Origin: JAJYKC01 sp963823105
Lineage (GTDB): Bacteria > Acidobacteriota > Terriglobia > Bryobacterales > Bryobacteraceae
NCBI GenBank assembly: GCA_963823105.1
Contig: CAWGKC010000009.1
Coordinates: 372,001 to 436,000 of the forward strand
DNA length: 64,000 bases
Direction of reading: 5' to 3'
Below the pieces are notes generated by a model that was not told the DNA's origin, ran no database searches, and worked only from the letters and a program-made list of their open reading frames with translations. The position numbers and the translations under genes are program-made. Position 1 is the first letter of the stretch. Every line of letters begins with the position of its first letter. Below, one piece after another: positions 17,288 through 25,130 of this stretch.

Positions 17288-18457
17288 TTAGCTGCGTTTG
17301 GAGGAGCGCGCCGATTGCGTGCGGGCCGCTTCGATCACGGCGGCGTTCGCCATGGCCAGAGCGGGCATCATCATGGGGAGATCGGCCATCTCCGCCATCG
17401 TCCGCACTTCCAGACCTTCGGCTTCCTTGAGGAAAGTGAGGCAGCGCCGTTCGGCGTCGAAATCCACGCGGACGCAGTCTCCGCTGGCGATCTGATCGGT
17501 GGCGATGAGGTTCGATAGAGGCTGCACCAGCAATCGCTCGATGGCCCGTTTCAAGTGACGGGCGCCGTATTTGATGTCGGTGCCTTCTTCGAGCAGGAAT
17601 CCGCGGGCGGGTTCGCTCGCCTGGAAGACGAAGGCGCGATCGTTGGTGGTGTTGAAAATCCGCCGCTGCACCTGGCTGAGTTCGATGTCCAGAATGCGCC
17701 GAAGTTCGGGCTTGCCCAACGGATGGAAGGTGACGATCTTATCCAGCCGGTTGATGAACTCCGGCGTGAACTTGCGGCGCGCGGCCTCGATGCCGCTCCG
17801 GGATAATTTCCCGTTCAGTTTCTCGTCGATCTCATCGCCGTTGACCGGTCCGGCGAAGAAGCCCAGTTTGGGATTCAGGATGGAACCCATCTCGGAGGCG
17901 CCGAGGTTGCTGGTCATGAAGATCATCGCTTTCGAAAAATCCACCTTGCGGTTGTCGCCGAGGGTGAGCGTGGCCTTATCGAGAATGCCGAGCAGGAGGT
18001 TCCAAAGGGCGTCGCTCGCTTTTTCGATCTCGTCGAAAAGAACAAAGCTGAGCTTGCATGTTTCACTCTGAAACTGATTGAGCATCTCCTGGCTCAAAAG
18101 AGGATGCGTTTCCCGGTGTCCCAGATAGCCCGGAGGCGAGCCGATGAGTTTCGCGATCTCGTGGCTATGCTGAAACTCGGCGCAGTCGATCTTGATGATC
18201 GAGCGCGGATTCTTCACCAGGCACTCGGCGGTCGCTTCGACAATGCGCGTCTTGCCCGATCCGGTCGGACCGAGGAATAGAAAATTCCCCACCGGCCGGC
18301 CGGGAGCGGCTAGTCCGGTCATGTACATCTGGTACATATTGACGATCTGCTGGATCGCCTCGTCCTGGCCGACGATCATCCGCTGGAGGCCGTCTTCGAG
18401 AGACTCCGCGGCGTTGCCGGTTCTTGTCGGATCTAGGGGAATGTTCGTTCGCACCAT
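17288..18457 (-). CDS. ClpB/ClpA D2-like AAA+ ATPase, single-domain
   Basis: AAA+ unfoldase-type protein of 389 aa with only one nucleotide-binding domain, equivalent to the second domain of Clp/Hsp100 proteins. Walker A GPTGSGKT, pore-loop region GSPPGYLGHRE, Walker B FVLFDEIEK, sensor 1 IFMTSNLGASEMG, arginine-finger region FTPEFINRLDKIVTF, and sensor 2 GARHLKRAIERLL in the C-terminal small domain. No N-terminal substrate domain and no first AAA domain. A low-complexity Met/Ala-rich tail (MAEMADLPMMMPALAMANA) follows. Start chosen at the ATG 18455-18457 with GAGG upstream; a longer start adds 23 basic residues. Stand-alone gene, convergent with the reductase. Partner protease or substrate unknown. 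Confidence 0.82.
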   Translation of the reverse strand: MVRTNIPLDPTRTGNAAESLEDGLQRMIVGQDEAIQQIVNMYQMYMTGLAAPGRPVGNFLFLGPTGSGKTRIVEATAECLVKNPRSIIKIDCAEFQHSHEIAKLIGSPPGYLGHRETHPLLSQEMLNQFQSETCKLSFVLFDEIEKASDALWNLLLGILDKATLTLGDNRKVDFSKAMIFMTSNLGASEMGSILNPKLGFFAGPVNGDEIDEKLNGKLSRSGIEAARRKFTPEFINRLDKIVTFHPLGKPELRRILDIELSQVQRRIFNTTNDRAFVFQASEPARGFLLEEGTDIKYGARHLKRAIERLLVQPLSNLIATDQIASGDCVRVDFDAERRCLTFLKEAEGLEVRTMAEMADLPMMMPALAMANAAVIEAARTQSARSSKRS

Positions 18458-18568
18458 GTTGTGCCTCTTTCCTGTCGCGCCTTCCGTTCGTCTAATCAGC
18501 AAGTCGCGTGCCACTCTTTTCATCACTCTCTATTCCGTACCCATCCTGGTTTTCGATTCGCCCAACAC

Positions 18569-19306
18569 TTATTTAGGCGGCTTCGCCGGCCGCACTTCCA
18601 CGCGGCTAATCAAAGTACGCGCGGGCATCCGGAGCAATAACAGCGTAATCTCGGCGATATCTTCCGGAGCGATTTTCCATGCCGCCCCCGTCCGATTGGC
18701 CCCGAATTCCGTGTCCACGCTGCCCGGCATAATGTAGCTGACTTTTACGTTGTCCTGGCGATGATCGAGCATCACCGCTTCGCTGAATCCGTTCACCGCG
18801 AACTTCGACGCGTTATACGCCGACCCGCCGGCGAAGGGATTCTTCCCCGCCAGGCTGCTGATGTTGACGATGGTTCCGCCACCGCGCTTTTTGAAGCGGG
18901 ATAACGCCTCCCGCGTAGAATAGAAGACACCCGACAAGTTCGTCGCCACAGTACGGTCCCATTCCTCCACGCTTAAATCGGCCGCGCTGCGGAAGATTCC
19001 GATCCCCGCGTTGTTCACGAGAATATCAACGCCGCCAAACTCTGTATCGACAGTTTCGAAGAACTTTGTAACCCCGGAGCTGCTCGAAACGTCGAGCGGC
19101 GCCCCAATTACGCGAACACCGCTGTTTTCACCGCCGCTCGCGCCGCCTAGTGTAACCTCGGCCACGGCCCGCTCCACCGCCGACGCCGTCCGCGCGCCGA
19201 TCGCCACATTCGCCCCGGCCTTTGCCAGCGCCTTGGCGATGGCCAGTCCGATGCCTTTGCTGCCGCCGGTGACGATGGCGGTCTTGCCCAAAAGAAACTT
19301 TTCCAT
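18569..19306 (-). CDS. Short-chain dehydrogenase/reductase
   Basis: Classical SDR of 245 aa. NAD(P)-binding TGGSKGIG at 14-21, NNAG in VDILVNNAGIGIF, and the catalytic triad as Ser in VNISSLAGK with Y-x-x-x-K in SAYNASKFAVNG. The size and the GARTASAVERA segment after the second strand suggest NADP preference of the 3-oxoacyl-ACP reductase/FabG-like or glucose dehydrogenase-like branch. The substrate is not predictable from context. It is divergent from the ccsA-like gene, so its promoter lies in the short gap 19307-19370. Confidence 0.85.
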   Translation of the reverse strand: MEKFLLGKTAIVTGGSKGIGLAIAKALAKAGANVAIGARTASAVERAVAEVTLGGASGGENSGVRVIGAPLDVSSSSGVTKFFETVDTEFGGVDILVNNAGIGIFRSAADLSVEEWDRTVATNLSGVFYSTREALSRFKKRGGGTIVNISSLAGKNPFAGGSAYNASKFAVNGFSEAVMLDHRQDNVKVSYIMPGSVDTEFGANRTGAAWKIAPEDIAEITLLLLRMPARTLISRVEVRPAKPPK

Positions 19307-19370
19307 GCCTCTGAACTCCCTTGTCTATAAGATGCGCCGGAACCCCCCGGCGATATACTGGTATCACAAT

Positions 19371-20189
19371 ATGCACGAAACGGCCGTTCTTTGGCTGCGC
19401 GTGGCCACCGTGCTTTATTCTTTCGGCTTGATCCACGCCATCGCCGTCGCCTTGCGCAAGCGCTCCGGCTTTTTCCGCTACGCGCTCGCCGCCTTCGTCT
19501 GCGGCGTTGTCCTGCATCTTGTTTCCGTCGTCGAAACGGCCCTGGCCGTCGGGCGCATTCCGGTGGACAATTTCTTCGAGAGCGTCTCCCTCTGCGCGCT
19601 CCTCATCGCCCTCGCGTTCCTGTTTCTCTACTGGCGCTATCGATTCGCCTCCCTCGGCGTCTTTATCTTTCCGCTCGTCTTCCTGATGAGCCAGATCGGC
19701 TCCATGGAAACGCCGGTCGCCTCGTGGCCGAGCAGCGGCGTGCGCGACGGATGGCTGTTCATCCACGTCGTGATGGTGCTGCTTGGCTATGTCGGGTTGC
19801 TGGTGACGGCGCTCGCCTCCGTCTTCTATCTGATCCAGGAACGCCAGTTGAAGAGCAAGCGTCCGGATCGCTTTTTCGACCGCCTGCCGCCGCTCGCCAC
19901 GCTCGATAATCTCATCACCACTTCGATGGGGATCGGTTTCGTCTTCATCACCCTCGGCGTGATCGCCGGCAGCGCCTGGGCGTTCGTCGAATCGGGCACG
20001 AAGTGGATCGCCGAACCGAAGATCGGCCTCTCGCTGCTCACCTGGGTCTTTTATTTAACCATGGTCTTTCTCCGCTCCTCGGCCGGATGGCGCGGACGCA
20101 AAGCGGCCGTGATGGCGCTCACCGTCCTCGGCTGTTCCGCTCTTACCTGGGCCGCGCACGTCGGACTGCGCGCGCTGATGATCCGATGA
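19371..20189 (+). CDS. CcsA/HemX-like cytochrome c assembly membrane protein
   Basis: Integral membrane protein of 272 aa with about eight hydrophobic helices, from the family that includes CcsA (heme handling for cytochrome c) and HemX (linked to glutamyl-tRNA reductase). Visible family segments: VDNFFESVSLCALL, MGSMETPVASWP-like loop, a central HVVMVLLGYVGLLVTALASVFYLIQE with conserved His, and GSAWAFVESGTKWIAEPKIGLSLLTWVFYL where CcsA proteins have their tryptophan-rich WWxWDP segment; that motif is not intact here, which leans towards HemX. Immediately upstream of hemA, as often seen in Acidobacteriota and Firmicutes. Its stop region contains the GAGG that serves as hemA ribosome binding site. 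Confidence 0.78.
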   Translation: MHETAVLWLRVATVLYSFGLIHAIAVALRKRSGFFRYALAAFVCGVVLHLVSVVETALAVGRIPVDNFFESVSLCALLIALAFLFLYWRYRFASLGVFIFPLVFLMSQIGSMETPVASWPSSGVRDGWLFIHVVMVLLGYVGLLVTALASVFYLIQERQLKSKRPDRFFDRLPPLATLDNLITTSMGIGFVFITLGVIAGSAWAFVESGTKWIAEPKIGLSLLTWVFYLTMVFLRSSAGWRGRKAAVMALTVLGCSALTWAAHVGLRALMIR

Positions 20190-20199
20190 GGCGCTTCCA

Positions 20200-21480
20200 T
20201 TGAACCCCGGCTCCGTGCAAATCTCCATCACCGGGCTGAACCACAAGAGCGCCCCGGTCGAGGTGCGGGAGTTGCTGGCCTTCGACGCCGGCTCGATCCC
20301 CGTCGCGCTCCAGGCGCTGAAAAGCCGGCCGGGCTTCGTCGAAGGCATGATCCTTTCCACATGCAACCGGGTGGAGGTGACGGTGGCCTCCGACGACGGC
20401 GCTTCTAGCGACGCGCTGGTGGATGGCTTTCTCGCCGAGAACCGGAACGTCGACCCGGTTCGCTTCCAGCCTTATCTCTACCGCTACTCCGGCGGCGACG
20501 CCATCCGGCATCTGTTCCGAGTGGCGTGCAGTTTGGATTCGATGGTGGTGGGCGAGCCGCAGATTCTCGGCCAGTTGAAGAGCGCTTACGCCGTCGCGCG
20601 CGAACATGGCGCGGTGAGCGGTTTTCTTGAAACGCTGCTCGGACGGGCTTTCAACGTCGCCAAACGCGTGCGCACGGAAACCGAGATCGGCTCCAGCGCC
20701 GTGTCGGTCAGCTTCGCCGCGGTGGAGCTGGCGCGCGAGATCTTCGGTTCTCTCAAGGACCGCTCCATCCTGCTGATTGGCGCGGGCAAGATGTCGGAAG
20801 CGGCGGCGCGGCACCTTTCGCGAAATGGAGTGACGCGGATCTTCGTCGCCAACCGCACCGCCGCCCGCGCCGAGGAGATGGCCCGGATGTATCGGGGCGC
20901 CATCGTCGATTACGCCCGCTTGAACGACGTCCTGCCGGAGATGGACATCGTGCTCACCTCCAGCGCCGCTCCGGGATTCGTGCTCACGCGCGATCAAGTG
21001 AAGCGAGCCGTCGAGGCGCGCCGCAACCGTCCGGTTTTCCTCATCGACATCGGCGTGCCGCGCAACATCGAGCCGTCCGTCAACAAGCTCGCGAACGTGT
21101 TTCTCTATGACATCGACGACCTGCGGGAAGTGGTCGGCCGCAATCTGAGCAACCGCGCCGAGATCGCCACCGAAGCCGAGCGCATTGTGGCGGAAGAGAC
21201 CGAGCGGATGATCGGCCGGTTGAAAGTGCGGGAGGTGACGCCGGTGATCGTCAGCTTGCAGGAACAGCTTGAAACGTTGCGATCGGGCGAATTCGCCCGT
21301 TTTCGAAGCAAGATGGGGACGCTGAGCGCCGAGCAGGAGGAGGCCATCGAGCAGCTCACGCGCGGCATCGTGAATAAGATCGCCCACGGCCCGGTCACAG
21401 AGCTGCGGCGTCAGGCCGCGCAGCCGGAAGGCATGCAGATTATCGACGTCATACGCAAGGTCTTCCGTCTTGGAGACTGA
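20200..21480 (+). CDS. hemA: Glutamyl-tRNA reductase
   Basis: First committed enzyme of the C5 tetrapyrrole pathway, reducing glutamyl-tRNA to glutamate-1-semialdehyde with NADPH. GLNHKSAPVEVRE at the N-terminus, catalytic Cys55 in LSTCNRVEV, the FRVACSLDSMVVGEPQILGQ block, GAGKMSEAAARHLSRNG for NADPH binding, and the C-terminal dimerisation helices. 426 aa, normal length. The TTG start is supported by GAGG ending 8 bases upstream, which overlaps the preceding stop. It begins a hemA-hemC-cobA/hemD run with 3-base and ATGA spacing. Confidence 0.95.
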   Translation: MNPGSVQISITGLNHKSAPVEVRELLAFDAGSIPVALQALKSRPGFVEGMILSTCNRVEVTVASDDGASSDALVDGFLAENRNVDPVRFQPYLYRYSGGDAIRHLFRVACSLDSMVVGEPQILGQLKSAYAVAREHGAVSGFLETLLGRAFNVAKRVRTETEIGSSAVSVSFAAVELAREIFGSLKDRSILLIGAGKMSEAAARHLSRNGVTRIFVANRTAARAEEMARMYRGAIVDYARLNDVLPEMDIVLTSSAAPGFVLTRDQVKRAVEARRNRPVFLIDIGVPRNIEPSVNKLANVFLYDIDDLREVVGRNLSNRAEIATEAERIVAEETERMIGRLKVREVTPVIVSLQEQLETLRSGEFARFRSKMGTLSAEQEEAIEQLTRGIVNKIAHGPVTELRRQAAQPEGMQIIDVIRKVFRLGD

Positions 21481-21483
21481 ACG

Positions 21484-22389
21484 TTGCTGACCATCGGCTC
21501 CCGCGGTTCGGCGCTGGCGCTGTGGCAGGCGCGGTGGGCCGCCTCGCGTCTGGAGGCGCTGGGCGAGGCCTCCCGCATCCAGATCGTCCACACCACCGGC
21601 GACCGCGTGCTCGACGTCTCGCTGGCCAAAGTCGGTACCAAGGGCATGTTCACCAAGGAGATCGAGGAGGCGCTGCTCGCCGGCGCCATCGACATCGCCG
21701 TGCATAGCCTGAAAGACATGCCCACGGAGCTTCCCGCCGGCCTGACGCTGGCGGCGATCCCGGAACGCGAGGACGCGCGCGATTGCGTCGTGGGGCGAAC
21801 GCTGGCTTCGTTGGCGAAGGGAGCGCGCGTCGGCACCAGTTCTTTACGCCGCGCCGCGCAGCTTCGGGCGCTGCGTCCGGATCTCGAAATCCTCGACATT
21901 CGCGGCAACGTCGATACGCGTCTGCGCAAGCTGGACGAAGGCCGCTACGAGGCGATTCTGCTGGCCGCCGCCGGTCTCAACCGCCTCAATTTGGCGGACC
22001 GCATCGCCGAATATTTGGAACCGGAGCGGATGTGCCCGGCCGTGGGCCAAGGCGCGCTGGCGATCGAGACGCGCGCGGACGGGGGACACGCGCAGCGGCT
22101 GGCCGCCTCGCTCGACCATCCGGCAACGCACACCGCCGCCGCCGCCGAACGGGCGCTGCTCGCCTCTCTCGGCGGAGGGTGCCAGGTTCCCGCCGGCGCC
22201 TACGCTCATATCGAAAACGGCCTCCTGCATCTTCGCGCCATCGCCGCTTCGCCCGACGGGCTGCGCTTGATCCGCGCCGCGGTCTCCGGCGATCCGGCCC
22301 ATGCGGAGGCTCTCGGGCGTCAAGCCGGCGAGGCGCTTCTCGCGCAGGGCGCGCGCGAAATCCTCGAAGCGGTTTACGGGCGGTCATGA
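21484..22389 (+). CDS. hemC: Hydroxymethylbilane synthase (porphobilinogen deaminase)
   Basis: Joins four porphobilinogens into hydroxymethylbilane in the cytoplasm. IGSRGSALALWQARW at the start, KDMPTELPAGL, SSLRRAAQLRALRPDL and RGNVDTRLRKL blocks for substrate binding, and Cys233 in GGGCQVPAGAYA, the residue that carries the dipyrromethane cofactor. 301 aa, slightly shorter than typical. The TTG start follows the hemA stop by 3 bases. The TGA stop overlaps the start of the following cobA/hemD gene (ATGA). Confidence 0.95.
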   Translation: MLTIGSRGSALALWQARWAASRLEALGEASRIQIVHTTGDRVLDVSLAKVGTKGMFTKEIEEALLAGAIDIAVHSLKDMPTELPAGLTLAAIPEREDARDCVVGRTLASLAKGARVGTSSLRRAAQLRALRPDLEILDIRGNVDTRLRKLDEGRYEAILLAAAGLNRLNLADRIAEYLEPERMCPAVGQGALAIETRADGGHAQRLAASLDHPATHTAAAAERALLASLGGGCQVPAGAYAHIENGLLHLRAIAASPDGLRLIRAAVSGDPAHAEALGRQAGEALLAQGAREILEAVYGRS

Positions 22390-23865
22390 CCGGCAAAGTC
22401 TTTCTCGTCGGCGCGGGGCCCGGCGATCCCGGCCTCATCACCGTGAAGGGCCGCGACGCCCTGTCGCGCGCCGGCTGCGTGCTCTACGATCATCTGGCCA
22501 ACGACGCCCTGCTCACCCTGGCGCCGGCGAGCGCCGAGCGGCTCTATGTCGGCAAGAAAAAATCCGACCACGCGCTTTCGCAGGAAGAGATCTGCGAATT
22601 GTTGATCGAGCGGGCGCGGCGCGGGCTGTGCCGTGGTGCGCCTCAAGGGCGGCGATCCGTTTATCTTCGGGCGCGGAGGCGAGGAGGCCGAGGCCCTGGC
22701 CGCCGCCGGCGTTCCCTTCGAAGTGGTCCCCGGCGTCACCACCCCCCTCGGCATCGCCGCCTATAGCGGCGTTCCGCTCACCCACCGCTCGCACACCTCC
22801 GCCGTCACCTTCGTCACCGGCCACAACGTCGAAGCGATCGATTGGAGCAAGGCCGGCGCCTCGGAGACCGTCGTGCTCTTTATGGGACTCACGCAAGTCC
22901 GCGCCATCGCCGCCGCGATCGTCGCCAACGGCCGCTCGCCTCAAACACCGGCCCTCGCCGTCCGCTGGGCCACCTACCCTTGGCAGGAAACGGTGGAAGG
23001 CACCCTCGCCGATATCGCCGATCGCATCGACGCCGCGCACATGAAACCCCCGGCGACGATTTTGATCGGCGAAGTGGTCCGGCTGCGCGGGACGCTCAAC
23101 TGGTTTGAAAAACTGCCTCTCTTCGGCAAACGCATCGTCGTGACGCGAGCCGCGGAGCAGGCGGGAGAATTGACAGACCGCCTGCGCGCCCTGGGCGCAG
23201 ACGCCGTCGAGCTTCCCTGCATCTCGCTCGTCCCTCCCTTGGACACCGCTCCGCTCGACGACGCCATACGCCGGCTCGATTCTTACGACTGGCTGGTGTG
23301 TACCAGCGCCAACGGCGTGCGGTTTTTCCTCGACCGTCTGGACGCCTCCGCCTTCGATCTTCGCCGCCTGCGCGCAAAATTGGCCGCCATCGGCCCGGCC
23401 ACCGCGGCGGCGTTTGCCGCACTGCATCTGAAGACCGACCTCGTCCCGGCATCGTTCGTCGCCGAAGCGCTCGCCGAGGCGTTCTCCAAGATCGATCTCG
23501 CCGGCAAACGAGTCCTGCTCCCGCGCGCCGCCGCCGCCCGCGACGTTCTGCCGGAGGCTCTGCGTGCGATGGGCGCTCATGTGGACGTCGCCGCCGCCTA
23601 TCGCAACGTGGTTCCGGAAGGCGCGGCCGAACGGGCGCGGGAGCTTTTCGCCGCTCCCCGCAAGCCCGATTGGGTGACGTTCACCAGTTCCTCCACCGTT
23701 ACCAACTTTCTCGCCATCGCCCCGCCCGGCGCGCTGGAGGGCGTGCGCATCGCCTCTATAGGCCCCGTCACATCGGCTGCGGCGGCGCGCCACGGCCTCG
23801 CTGTGTACGCCGAGGCGAAACAGTTCACCCTCGACGGCTTAATCGAAGCGCTGCTCACGGCCTGA
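22386..23865 (+). pseudogene. Uroporphyrinogen-III methyltransferase/synthase fusion (CobA-HemD), frameshifted
   Basis: Two-domain enzyme. The N-terminal CobA part (VGAGPGDPGLITVKG, then GGDPFIFGRGGEE, GVTTPLGIAAYSGVPLTHR) methylates uroporphyrinogen III with SAM for siroheme and cobalamin. From about 23107 a HemD part (LPLFGKRIVVTRAAEQAGEL ... VTFTSSSTVTNFL) closes hydroxymethylbilane to uroporphyrinogen III. One extra C at 22631-22632 breaks the frame: before it the chain reads to RARRGLC, after it VVRLKGGDPF. Joined length about 492 aa, normal for this fusion. Because HemD is needed for heme and no other copy is visible, the indel is most likely a sequence error. ATGA overlap with hemC. 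Confidence 0.88.
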
Positions 23866-23903
23866 GAATTTGCCCCTCCACGCCGCACAGCAATGAGAAG
23901 ACG

Positions 23904-25085
23904 ATGCCCACCACCGTTCCCGCCCGCTCCGCGCTGACGTCCGAGGAAGAACTGCACTGGCTGGCGCTGCATCTGGTTCCCGGCCTCGGCAAGCGCAAAG
24001 CGGCGCACCTTCTGTCCGAGTACGGCACGCCACAGGCGATTTTCCGCGCGCCGGCGTCGGAACTGGAAGGGCAGGGCATCGCCGGAAGCGTGGCGCGCAG
24101 CATCGCCAGCGGTTGCACCTTCGACGACGCCGCCGGGCAGCAGCAGAAGGCCATGGCGGCCGGCGCCGCCGTGATTCCCATCACCGACGACCGCTACCCT
24201 CCGCGGCTGAAGGATATTTTCGATCCGCCCATCCTTCTATTCGCGCGCGGCCGGATCGAACTGCTGGGCGAAGTGATGCTGGGCGTGGTGGGAACGCGGC
24301 GGCCGACCCCGTACGGGCTGTCCGTTACCGAGCGGCTCTCGGCGGACCTGGCGCGCGCCGGCGTCGTCATCGTCAGCGGCATGGCGCGGGGCATCGACAC
24401 CGTGGCGCATTCGGTGACGCTCGACAATGCCGGCGATACCGTCGCCGTCCTCGGTTGTGGCATCGATTTGGTCTACCCCGCCGAGAACCGCAAGCTGGCA
24501 TTGCGCATCGCCGAGAAGGGTCTCCTGCTGTCGGAGTTCTGTCTCGGATCGCCGGCGTATCCTCAAAATTTCCCCGTTCGCAACCGCATCATCAGCGGCA
24601 TGAGCGCCGGCGTTCTGATCGTGGAAGGCGCGCAGCACAGCGGCTCGGCGATCACCGCCCGCATGGCGCTGGACCAGCAGCGCGAGGTCTTCGCCGTCCC
24701 CGGCAACATCACCTCCAAGATGAGTTGGGGGCCGAATCTACTCATCAAGCAGGGGGCGAAAGTGGTGCAGGAATGGAACGACGTCATCGAGGAACTGCCC
24801 GCCGAAATCCGCCGCACCCTCATCGCCAAGGCCCAGCACCGCTTGTTTCCGGAGACCGGCGATGCGATTTCCATCGACGCGAACGCCTCGGAAACCATTG
24901 AAATCAGTGGAGTTGCCAGAGAGCTCCTGAAGATCGTTCCCCTCGATCACCCCATCAACCTCGACCAGGCACTCGAAACTTTAGAGACCCATTCCTCATC
25001 AGAGTTAATTGCCGCCCTCTTCGAACTCGAAATGCTTGGACTGGTGAGGCAACTGCCCGGCAAGAACTTTGTTAAAGTGTGGTAG
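23904..25085 (+). CDS. dprA: DNA-processing protein DprA
   Basis: Binds incoming single-stranded DNA and loads RecA in transformation. 393 aa. An N-terminal helix-hairpin-helix/SAM-like segment (HLVPGLGKRKAAHLLSEYG), then the extended Rossmann domain: GVVGTRRPTPYG, VSGMARGIDTVAH, GCGIDLVYPAENRKL, FPVRNRIISGMSAGVLIVEG and SGSAITARMALDQQREVFAVPGN. A C-terminal winged-helix (DML1-like) domain covers the last 80 residues. The ATG at 23904 is preferred; the frame is open upstream through the hemD region in another phase. Its neighbour topA is a common partner in bacteria. Confidence 0.93.
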   Translation: MPTTVPARSALTSEEELHWLALHLVPGLGKRKAAHLLSEYGTPQAIFRAPASELEGQGIAGSVARSIASGCTFDDAAGQQQKAMAAGAAVIPITDDRYPPRLKDIFDPPILLFARGRIELLGEVMLGVVGTRRPTPYGLSVTERLSADLARAGVVIVSGMARGIDTVAHSVTLDNAGDTVAVLGCGIDLVYPAENRKLALRIAEKGLLLSEFCLGSPAYPQNFPVRNRIISGMSAGVLIVEGAQHSGSAITARMALDQQREVFAVPGNITSKMSWGPNLLIKQGAKVVQEWNDVIEELPAEIRRTLIAKAQHRLFPETGDAISIDANASETIEISGVARELLKIVPLDHPINLDQALETLETHSSSELIAALFELEMLGLVRQLPGKNFVKVW

Positions 25086-25130
25086 GTTCTCCACGGGTCA
25101 TCCACTGTAAGATAAGGCACACAATCTAAC

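Noticed and set aside
20143..21705. 520-codon minus-strand frame opposite hemA
   Set aside because: Antisense shadow with Asp/Arg/His bias; hemA is unambiguous on the plus strand.
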